This document shows positions 57,542-64,000 of a stretch of 64,000 nt of DNA, one piece after another (the stretch's first letter is position 1; every line of letters begins with the position of its first letter). Source of the DNA: Burkholderia sp. 4M9327F10 (GTDB lineage: Bacteria > Pseudomonadota > Gammaproteobacteria > Burkholderiales > Burkholderiaceae). Position numbers and translations under genes: made by a program. The notes under the pieces were generated by a model, which was given only the letters and a program-made list of their open reading frames with translations, had not been told where the DNA came from and made no database searches. The DNA lies in NCBI RefSeq assembly GCF_005503145.1, contig NZ_SCNV01000012.1, forward strand, positions 1 through 64,000. The letters are read 5' to 3'.

Positions 57542-57973
57542 CTACATTGGCCATGTAAACATCTCGCGGGCGTGGGTTGCCGATGCAATGTTCACAGCCC
57601 GCTGTTCAGTTTTGCCGTCATGCGTGGCAGTAATCGTGTAGTGCCCCTGCGGCAGCGACAACAACATGAACGGACCGTTTGCGTTGGCCTTCAGAACGTT
57701 GTTGCCGTGCGTGTCGGCGATCCGTACGGGGATGTCCGCCAGGTACTCGTTGCCGTCATGCGTCATACCGACGAATTCGAGCGTGAGGGGATAATTATGC
57801 ATGGCTTCCTTGATTGCCGCAGACTGATCGCTGCCGACGCCGCCTGACAAATACGTAATCGCGCCGGCATGCTGGTTCGGCGGCAGGCCGGGTTGCGCGG
57901 CCCAGGCAAATTGCAGGCTGCAGACTGTCGCGAGCACGCCCGCCGTCACTTGCCACATGGTTTTCCTGTTCAT
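57542..57973 (-). CDS. Secreted hypothetical protein with carboxypeptidase-regulatory-like fold
   Basis: A 143-residue exported protein. A signal peptide (about 25 residues, ending FAWAA) is followed by a small domain with VRIADTHGNNVLKANANGPFMLLSLPQGHYTITATHDGK, typical of a carboxypeptidase-regulatory / transthyretin-like beta-sandwich. AAGGAG lies eight bases before ATG 57973. Function unknown. Confidence 0.8.
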   Translation of the reverse strand: MNRKTMWQVTAGVLATVCSLQFAWAAQPGLPPNQHAGAITYLSGGVGSDQSAAIKEAMHNYPLTLEFVGMTHDGNEYLADIPVRIADTHGNNVLKANANGPFMLLSLPQGHYTITATHDGKTEQRAVNIASATHAREMFTWPM

Positions 57974-58294
57974 GATGATCTCCTTCGTACAGTTCACGAG
58001 AGCGGGGCAGCCGCTGTATGCGTCTGACCCAGGCCGGCGGCGTCCGGCACTCGCTTGCGCTTCACTTGCGTTGCGCGTCGTGGCGCCGGCACATGAACAG
58101 CGTAGGAAGTCAGGCTTAAACATCGCTTAAGCCGCAGGTGGCGCGCATGAGGGTGATAAGGGCGATGAAGGGGATGAGGCGGCGAAGCGCAGGTCACGCA
58201 GGAATACGGCGCGCGCTTATGCTGTGCGCTTGTGTTGCGCGCTTGTGTTGCACATTTAAGCTACGCGCTTAAGCTGCCTTTAAGGCGCAGTGAA

Positions 58295-58425
58295 TACATT
58301 GAAGCCTGTAGTTTGAAGCCTCTGGTCTGAACCCTGACTGCTTCACGAGTCACGTCCAGTTGCCCCTTGCCCTTTGCGGTGGGCGACCTTTGCAGGCCCG
58401 GCACGTTACCGGGCCTTTCTTTTTT
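58295..58425 (+). ncRNA. Candidate small RNA ending in an intrinsic terminator
   Basis: A plus-strand rho-independent terminator lies at 58394-58425 but no plus-strand ORF precedes it. A short transcript starting somewhere between about 58260 and 58330 would fit. Start is not determined; only a weak TACATT box (58295) is seen. Confidence 0.3.
58394..58425 (+). terminator. Orphan plus-strand intrinsic terminator
   Basis: AGGCCCGG at 58394-58401, 7-base loop, CCGGGCCT at 58409-58416, then TTCTTTTTT. The stem and T-run are good. Its T-run is on the plus strand, so it does not serve the MFS gene (minus strand) that ends 13 bases away. Confidence 0.85.
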
Positions 58426-58437
58426 GGGCTCAAAGCC

Positions 58438-59835
58438 TCAATGACTGATCGACTCCAGCGAGCGGCCGCGCGTCGACGGTCCGAGCAGGATCATGCAGAT
58501 CCCCACCAGCATCGAGACACCGATGAACACCGCCACCCCCGGCACGCCATAGCCATGCAGCAGGATGCCGATGGCAAGCCCCGCGAACGCCGCGGAGATG
58601 CGGCTCCACGAGTACACGAAGCCGATGGCCCGGGCGCGAACGCGAGTCGGAAACAGCTCGGCCTGGTAGCCGTGGTAGGCGTAGGACATGATGTTGGCGG
58701 CGAGCGTGAAGAGCACGCCGAGCACGATCAGGAGCCACGGCTCGGAGGCCTGGGCGAACACGGCAATCACCACCGCCATGGTGATCAGCCCGCCGCAGAT
58801 CTGCGTCTTGCGTTCGAGCTTGTCGGCAAACCAGACGCCGAGCAGCGGTCCGAACGGATTGGCGATGGCGATCACAAAGGCGTAGCCGAGGCTCGCCGTC
58901 ACGTGAATGCCGCGATGGATCAGCAGGGTCGGCACCCAGGCGGCGAAGCCATAAAAGCCGATCACCTGGGCCATGTTGAAGATCGACAGAATCAGCGTGC
59001 GGGTGCGATAGCCCGGCCCGAAAATCTCGCGGTATGAACCGGTGCCGGCCTGTTCCGCCACAACCGGCTGGGGCGCGGCGAGCACCACGCCTTTCTCGGC
59101 CGCAACCCGGCGCTCGATGTCGGCGACAATCCGCTCAGCCTCCTCGATCCGGCCGTGGCGGGCGAGCCAGCGCGGGCTCTCGGGGATCTTGCGGCGCAGA
59201 ATCCAGACAATCACCGCGCCAACCGAGCCGATCAGGATCACCACCCGCCAGTATTCGAGGCCGAGTGGCTGGGTGCCCTTCAACACATAGGCGAGGAACG
59301 CCACCACCGGCACGACCGAAAAGGTGATGAACTGGTTGACCGCATACGCGCGGCCGCGCTCGCCGCTGGGGATCAGCTCGGAAATGTAGGTGTCGATGGT
59401 GACCAGCTCCACGCCGATGCCGATCCCGGCAATCAGGCGCCAGATATCGAGCGCAAAGCCCGAGGTCTGAAACGCCATGATGATCGTGCAGACCATGTAC
59501 CAGATCAGCGACCAGGTGAACACCATACGGCGCCCGAAGCGGTCCGCCACGAAGCCGAACGCGACCGTACCGATCCACAGTCCCGCGAAGGTGGCAAACA
59601 CGAAAGTGCCGAAACCGGCCACCGCGAGCGGCTTGAGCGCCGCGAAGAAGCCGAGTGATTCGGGCTTGAAGAGCCCCGATTCGACCATGCCGGGGGCGAC
59701 ATAGCCGGTGAAGAACAGGTCGTAGAACTCGAATACGCCGCCCAGCGAGATCAGGATCACCATGGTCCAGACCGTGCGCGAGGGGGGCAGCCGGTCGAAC
59801 CGGGCGGCGATTTCGGCCGCCTTCTGTGTGGACAT
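58438..59835 (-). CDS. MFS transporter (metabolite:H+ symporter type)
   Basis: A 465-residue major facilitator with twelve predicted helices. The loop 2-3 signature FGFVADRFGRRMVF (G-x-x-x-D-R-x-G-R-R) is clear, and GGVFEFYDLFFTGYVAPGM in helix 1 resembles niacin / aromatic-acid / sugar-type symporters. ATG 59835 has AGAGGC upstream; the longer frame is not needed. Substrate not assignable; no enzyme operon accompanies it. Confidence 0.9.
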   Translation of the reverse strand: MSTQKAAEIAARFDRLPPSRTVWTMVILISLGGVFEFYDLFFTGYVAPGMVESGLFKPESLGFFAALKPLAVAGFGTFVFATFAGLWIGTVAFGFVADRFGRRMVFTWSLIWYMVCTIIMAFQTSGFALDIWRLIAGIGIGVELVTIDTYISELIPSGERGRAYAVNQFITFSVVPVVAFLAYVLKGTQPLGLEYWRVVILIGSVGAVIVWILRRKIPESPRWLARHGRIEEAERIVADIERRVAAEKGVVLAAPQPVVAEQAGTGSYREIFGPGYRTRTLILSIFNMAQVIGFYGFAAWVPTLLIHRGIHVTASLGYAFVIAIANPFGPLLGVWFADKLERKTQICGGLITMAVVIAVFAQASEPWLLIVLGVLFTLAANIMSYAYHGYQAELFPTRVRARAIGFVYSWSRISAAFAGLAIGILLHGYGVPGVAVFIGVSMLVGICMILLGPSTRGRSLESISH

Positions 59836-60071
59836 GAGCGCCTCTTGTTTTAAAGGTTTTGTTGGATTGACGGCTGAGCGCGTGATTGGCTCAAGGCAAT
59901 GTCGCACGACAGGCCGCGGCGGCGCAATGCGTGGGAATACCGAGGCAAGCCCGCGGCGCGCGGCGCCCGGTGAACGCCCATGCGAGCGTCTACGGCGCTG
60001 CGAAGTGGGCGCGAGTATGATCGATAGCGGCTGAAGCTACCGGACACCTTTATGGCGGAGGGATCTTTCGT

Positions 60072-60752
60072 ATGAGCGCGTCTGAAGAAGTCGTATTCCT
60101 GCTCGACTGCGACAACACCTTGCTGGAGAACGATCTGGTGGTGGCGGATCTGCGCGCCCACCTGACTGAGGAGTTCGGCGCCGCGAGCAGCGACCGTTAC
60201 TGGGAAATCTTCGAAACCCTGCGCAGCGAGCTGGGCTACGCCGATTACCTCGGCGCGCTGCAACGCTATCGAACTGAGCGTCAGTGCGACACGCGGCTGA
60301 TGCTGATGTCGTCGTTCCTGATCGATTATCCGTTCGCCACCCGCCTGTATCCCGGCGCGCTCGAGGCCTTGGCGCGCTTGCGCACGCTTGGCCCCACCGT
60401 GATCCTTTCCGACGGCGACGTGGTATTCCAGCCCCGCAAGATCAAGCAGGCGGGGCTCTGGGATGCGGTGGAAGGGCGGGTGCTGATCTACATCCACAAG
60501 GAGCAGATGCTCGACGAGGTCGCGCAGCGCTACCCGGCGCGGCGCTACGTGATGATCGACGACAAGCTGCGCATCCTCGCCGCCATGAAGCGGATCTGGG
60601 GGGAGCGTTTGACAACGGTCTTTCCACGCCAGGGGCATTACGCGCACGATCCGGCCGCGCTTGCCAACTACCCGCCCGCCGATGTGACGATCGAGCATAT
60701 CGGCGAGCTGGCCAGCATGGATATGGGGGCCCTTTCCGTGTCGGGCGTGTAG
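60072..60752 (+). CDS. HAD family hydrolase
   Basis: A 226-residue haloacid dehalogenase-type phosphatase. Motif I FLLDCDNTLL has nucleophile Asp12 and Asp14; motif II Ser in VILSDGDVV; the Lys in PRKIKQAG; and motif IV acidic pair in MIDDKLR. GGAGGG lies nine bases before the ATG. A similar HAD protein beside a DUF2090 protein could hint at a sugar-phosphate pathway, but that is conjecture. Confidence 0.85.
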   Translation: MSASEEVVFLLDCDNTLLENDLVVADLRAHLTEEFGAASSDRYWEIFETLRSELGYADYLGALQRYRTERQCDTRLMLMSSFLIDYPFATRLYPGALEALARLRTLGPTVILSDGDVVFQPRKIKQAGLWDAVEGRVLIYIHKEQMLDEVAQRYPARRYVMIDDKLRILAAMKRIWGERLTTVFPRQGHYAHDPAALANYPPADVTIEHIGELASMDMGALSVSGV

Positions 60753-61019
60753 GACGCGGCGTGCGCGGAGTGTTTTCCGTCCGGCGCTCCGCTCTGGGCG
60801 CCGCCTGGTACGCATTTCGCGTAGCCGTTGGCGGCAGGCCACGCGGCGAGGCCGCCGCGGGTCCCGGCGTCCGCGGCGCCTGGCGGACCGGTGCAGGCAG
60901 CGGCGAGGCAGCAGCCAGGCAGCGGCGCCTCTCATCTGGCCGCCACAACCGCTGCGCACTATGATTATTGACTGGCGCAGACGCAACCCGTGCGCAAGCG
61001 CCCAACGGAGGATCTCGTC

Positions 61020-61940
61020 ATGCCATCGGGTTACGATCAACCACTCTATCTGCTGCCGTTCGATCACCGCAACTCCTACGTGAGCAGCATGTTCCACTTC
61101 AAGTTTCCGCTCGACGCCGCGCAACAGGCCAAGGTGGAAGACAGCAAGCAACTGATCTACGAAGGCTTTCTCGCCGCCGCCCTGCAGGGCATTCCGAAGC
61201 AAAGCGCCGGTGTGCTGGTGGACGAGGCGTTCGGGGCACGAATCTTGCGCGACGCACGCGAGCGCGGTTACGTCACCGCGGCCTCGGTCGAGCAGAGCGG
61301 TTCGCATGAATTCCACTTCGAATACGGCGAGGAATTCGCCGCGCATATCGAGGCGGTCGATGCGACCTTCGTCAAGGTGCTGGTCCGCTACAACCCGGCT
61401 GACGACGCCGAGATGAACCGCCGTCAGGCCGAGCGTCTGGAGCGTTTGTCGGACTATTGCCTCGGCAAGGGGCGGCTCCTGATGTTCGAGCTGCTGGTGC
61501 CGGCCACCGATGAGCAACTGAAAAGCGTCAAGGGCGACGGCGCGGCCTACGACCTGCAACTGCGCCCGCAACTGATGTGCGACGCCATCACCGCGTTGCA
61601 GGATGCCGGTGTCGAGCCGGCGGTGTGGAAAATCGAGGGGCTCGACCGCCGCGAGGACTGCGAGCGCGTCGTTGCGGCCACCCGGCGCGGCGGGCGCGCT
61701 CACGTCAGTTGCATCGTGCTGGGCCGTGGAGCGGACGAGCAGAAGGTGATCGACTGGCTCGAAACGGCGGCACAGGTCGACGGTTTCATCGGTTTCGCGG
61801 TCGGCCGGACCAGCTTTTTCGATGCCGTCGCCGACTATGAAGCCGGCAAGGTGAGCCGCGCGGAGGCCGCACAGCGGATTGGCGGGCAGTATCGCAAGTG
61901 GGTCGAGGTGTTCGAGAAGGCCGCTCGCGCCCGCGCGTGA
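61020..61940 (+). CDS. DUF2090 (IolC C-terminal / deoxyketogluconate aldolase-like) protein
   Basis: A 306-residue TIM-barrel-type protein of the DUF2090 family. YLLPFDHRNSYVSSMF at the start, VDEAFGARIL and FELLVPATDEQL, WKIEGLDRREDCERVV and GFAVGRTSFFD are the conserved parts. In some bacteria this domain is fused to the IolC kinase and acts as 5-deoxy-2-ketogluconate-6-phosphate aldolase. Here it stands alone, so the substrate is unclear. ATG 61020 has GGAGG upstream. Confidence 0.85.
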   Translation: MPSGYDQPLYLLPFDHRNSYVSSMFHFKFPLDAAQQAKVEDSKQLIYEGFLAAALQGIPKQSAGVLVDEAFGARILRDARERGYVTAASVEQSGSHEFHFEYGEEFAAHIEAVDATFVKVLVRYNPADDAEMNRRQAERLERLSDYCLGKGRLLMFELLVPATDEQLKSVKGDGAAYDLQLRPQLMCDAITALQDAGVEPAVWKIEGLDRREDCERVVAATRRGGRAHVSCIVLGRGADEQKVIDWLETAAQVDGFIGFAVGRTSFFDAVADYEAGKVSRAEAAQRIGGQYRKWVEVFEKAARARA

Positions 61941-62017
61941 TTGCGCACCAGCGGCCGGACTGCGCGCGCTATCCAGCGGCTCATATCGTGCGTGCCGGCT
62001 TATCTGGCTTGGGGCAT

Positions 62018-62311
62018 TTATTGGAGGCGTTTATTACCCTTAGGAGACTTAACTTCTTTCGGATCTTTAAAGCCTTTAGTCCCCTTGCCGCCGCGCCCGA
62101 CGGTAATGCGGTCGGACACCGAGCGTACCCCGAACAAGCGCCCGACATCCTCCAGCGCCGCGGCTTTCTGCTCGTCCCGCTCCACCTGACCGGCTAGCGT
62201 GATTCGCCCCTGTTGCACCGTCACCCTGAGCCTTTCGCGCGGCACCCATGCGTCCCACGCAAGGCGCATGAGCGCCTGCGCGGCGATCTGGTCATCGCGC
62301 AGCCTGGCCAC
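62018..62311 (-). CDS. BON domain protein with Lys-rich tail
   Basis: A 97-residue protein with one BON domain (ALMRLAWDAWVPRERLRVTV then GRITLAGQVERDEQKAAALE and VRSVSDRITV). The last 25 residues are a Lys/Gly/Pro-rich tail encoded by noticeably AT-richer codons. Start is GTG 62311 with AGAGGCG upstream. It follows the ankyrin gene by 18 bases, so it is likely co-transcribed. No signal peptide is present, unusual for BON proteins, which are commonly exported. Confidence 0.75.
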   Translation of the reverse strand: MARLRDDQIAAQALMRLAWDAWVPRERLRVTVQQGRITLAGQVERDEQKAAALEDVGRLFGVRSVSDRITVGRGGKGTKGFKDPKEVKSPKGNKRLQ

Positions 62312-62329
62312 GGGTGTTCGCCTCTTGCC

Positions 62330-62881
62330 TCAGGACCGCGCCTTCGACAACTGCGCCGGCGTATCGGGCGCGCCCATACGCGTGGCGGCGTCGAGCGGCG
62401 TAACACCGGACGCGTCGCGCGCCTGTGGATTGGCGCCATGCGCGATCAGCAGCTCGACGATCTCGGTGCGGTTGAACATTGCCGCAATCATCAGGGCAGT
62501 GCGGCCGTCGGGCGACGCCCCTTCGACGTCCGCGCCTGCCGCGAGCAAGGCAGCGACCACGTCCCTGAAGCCCTTGAACGCTGCGCCGGCAATTGGGCTC
62601 TGCCCGTTGTCGTTGCGCAGGTCCGGGTCCGCGCCGTGTTCGATCAGTGTGCGCACCGCATCGGCATGGCCGTGATAGCTCGCCAGCATCAGCAGGCTGT
62701 CGCCTTTCTCGTTGCGCAGATTCGGCGGCACGCCTTTCTGGATGACCGCGGCGAGCACGGCCGAATCGCCGCGCCGCGCCGCTTCGAAGACCTCGTGCGC
62801 GAGGTCGAGCACGTCCGGATCGATGTCGTTTTGGGCGTGCGCCGGGGATGGGTTGGGTTCGTTGGACAAGATGGACTCCAT
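62330..62881 (-). CDS. Cytoplasmic ankyrin-repeat protein
   Basis: A 183-residue protein with about four ankyrin repeats between residues 30 and 170 (NEKGDSLLMLASYHGHADAV, NGQSPIAGAAFKGFRDVV, DGRTALMIAAMFNRTEIV). No signal peptide. First gene of a pair with the BON protein. Likely a protein-binding scaffold; partner unknown. Confidence 0.88.
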   Translation of the reverse strand: MESILSNEPNPSPAHAQNDIDPDVLDLAHEVFEAARRGDSAVLAAVIQKGVPPNLRNEKGDSLLMLASYHGHADAVRTLIEHGADPDLRNDNGQSPIAGAAFKGFRDVVAALLAAGADVEGASPDGRTALMIAAMFNRTEIVELLIAHGANPQARDASGVTPLDAATRMGAPDTPAQLSKARS

Positions 62882-63074
62882 GCAATGAGAAGATCAGCCG
62901 TGTGACAGGCACGAGCGCGTGCAGGCCGCACATGCTGCCACATACGCTGCCACACACGCCGCAATACACCGGCCAGCATACCGAATCTTCGTCACACGCG
63001 CCGGGGCTCACTGCCGCCCGCGGGCGTGACTGCATCCCGGCCGCGGGCATGGAGGTGGCCGCACGGCCACGCGA

Positions 63075-63839
63075 TCATTGCGACTGTTGCGGCTCGCGGC
63101 GCCCCTCGTTCTGCTGCCCGCGTCCCTGCGGTTGTTGCTGTGGCTGCGCACGCTCCTGAACCGGCGGACGGCCGCCGAACTGTTGCTGCGGTTGTCCTTG
63201 TGGTTGTCCCTGCGGTTGCCCTTGAGCCTGCGGTTGTGCGCCGCGCGGCGGTATCGGACCGGCATTCGGCCGGTACACCGGCTGGCCCTGTGACTGTGCC
63301 TGTCCCTGCACCGGCGGCGCATACGAACCGCCGCCGTTCGGATAGGGCTGGCCAGGCGGGCGGTATGGCTGCGCCTGTTGCGGCGGCGCCTGATAAGGAC
63401 GGCCCTGATAGCCGGGCGGGCCGACATGGCGCCAGCGATCGCGATCGCCGTACCACGGGCGGCCGCGATAGTAGCGGTCCCAGTAGGTGTCGAACGAGAA
63501 CACCACCACCGGCAAGCCGATTACCGCGCCGTAGCCGAGCAGCGGCACATAGTTGCCTTCATACGGATAGGTGAGGGCGCCGCCGTAGATCCAGCCGCGC
63601 ACGTCGTCGAGCGCCACGTCGCACCATTCATAGGTGCTCACGCAGCCCATTACTTCGACCGGCTGATTGGGCGCGAGGCCGGCCACGACCGGATAATCGT
63701 CGCCGGGGCCGGCCATCAGGTTGACCGGTTCGTTGGTGACTGCCTGCACCTGGGAGAAGGCGGCGCAGGGAAAAGCAAGGACTGCGGCAAGCGTGGCACG
63801 GGTGGCGAGTTGACGCGCAACAGTGGGCCGGATAGGCAT
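63075..63839 (-). CDS. Secreted SH3-domain protein with Pro/Gln-rich tail
   Basis: A 254-residue exported protein. The signal peptide ends near PCAAFS. A bacterial SH3 domain follows (VNLMAGPGDDYPVVAGLAPNQ to WCDVALDDVRGWIYGGAL). Residues 110-254 are low complexity, rich in Gln, Pro, Gly and Tyr with repeated GQPQGQPQ. Likely binds the cell wall or envelope. The tail probably has low structural order. Confidence 0.82.
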   Translation of the reverse strand: MPIRPTVARQLATRATLAAVLAFPCAAFSQVQAVTNEPVNLMAGPGDDYPVVAGLAPNQPVEVMGCVSTYEWCDVALDDVRGWIYGGALTYPYEGNYVPLLGYGAVIGLPVVVFSFDTYWDRYYRGRPWYGDRDRWRHVGPPGYQGRPYQAPPQQAQPYRPPGQPYPNGGGSYAPPVQGQAQSQGQPVYRPNAGPIPPRGAQPQAQGQPQGQPQGQPQQQFGGRPPVQERAQPQQQPQGRGQQNEGRREPQQSQ

Positions 63840-64000
63840 GAGAAACGCGCCTGAGGACGCTCTAGTGGGAGAGCAGTCAGGTTAGCAGATGGGCGGCGCT
63901 TGCGTGCTGCGCCCGCTCAATCACCCCGCTTTTGCGGCCGGGGGCAGGCCGAGGTTACACTCCCCGGCGAAGGGCTCACAGGCACGCGGATTGCTGCCTG

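Larger units (their letters stand above)
57974..58437. other. Intergenic region with repeats and an orphan terminator
   Basis: A 464-base gap between two minus-strand genes. It contains a perfect 13-bp tandem duplication (GCGCTTGTGTTGC, 58226-58251), a spaced direct repeat TTGAAGCCT (58299 and 58313), and a plus-strand terminator at 58394 with no plus-strand gene before it. See the sRNA candidate. Confidence 0.6.

Noticed and set aside
59850..61703. 617-codon minus-strand open frame opposite the HAD and DUF2090 genes
   Set aside because: Plus-strand genes have catalytic motifs and ribosome binding sites; the antisense product is Arg/His-rich and motif-free.

Overview
The window is high-GC DNA with dense coding and characteristic beta-proteobacterial gene neighbourhoods. 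Its most diagnostic element is a bce (cepacian-type) exopolysaccharide locus, so the source is most likely a Burkholderia or Paraburkholderia chromosome. Continuous synteny of bceA-K with bceN-T in one place points to Paraburkholderia more than to the B. cepacia complex. That is inference; no 16S rRNA or tRNA gene is present to test it.

Layout. Positions 1-3658 hold a small catabolic set (hotdog thioesterase, CurA-like reductase, SDR, HSL-type esterase). 3734-5759 (minus) hold an NRDE protein and YgfZ. 5837-10169 is a conserved housekeeping run: mltG, tmk, holB, a GNAT acetyltransferase and a TatD nuclease. 10222-15570 hold a periplasmic ankyrin protein, a Rap1a-like secreted protein, otsA coupled to an orphan AAA ATPase, and a GT4 glycosyltransferase. 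15663-18463 hold small envelope proteins (SYLF lipoprotein, PsiF) and a YciI protein. 18941-20113 encodes an unusual protein with an IS5-transposase-type N-terminal domain, next to the EPS locus.

20190-50234 is the exopolysaccharide locus. bceA (minus) makes GDP-mannose and is divergent from bceB-K (plus). That operon encodes the priming transferase, UDP-glucose dehydrogenase, phosphatase, Wza-like export protein, Wzc-like kinase, four glycosyltransferases and a Wzy-like polymerase. It is followed by two additional GT2 glycosyltransferases, a minus-strand operon (acyltransferase, SGNH hydrolase, GDP-mannose 4,6-dehydratase), a large secreted beta-propeller-like protein, the Wzx flippase, a two-domain glycosyltransferase (BceR), a second acyltransferase, a 51-residue membrane protein and galU. 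Together these make nucleotide sugars (GDP-mannose, GDP-4-keto-6-deoxymannose, UDP-glucose, UDP-glucuronate), build an acylated repeat unit on undecaprenyl phosphate, flip it, polymerise it and export it. No GDP-rhamnose-forming reductase (bceM) is seen, and there are two more glycosyltransferases than a seven-sugar cepacian unit would need.

50215-64000 returns to general metabolism and small envelope genes: a phosphoribosyltransferase, malate synthase G with GlcG, a MOSC protein, a GapN-like aldehyde dehydrogenase with an altered active-site motif, small secreted proteins, an MFS transporter, a HAD hydrolase, a DUF2090 protein, an ankyrin/BON pair and an SH3-domain secreted protein.

All assignments come from reading the sequence and its translations. 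No database search was run.
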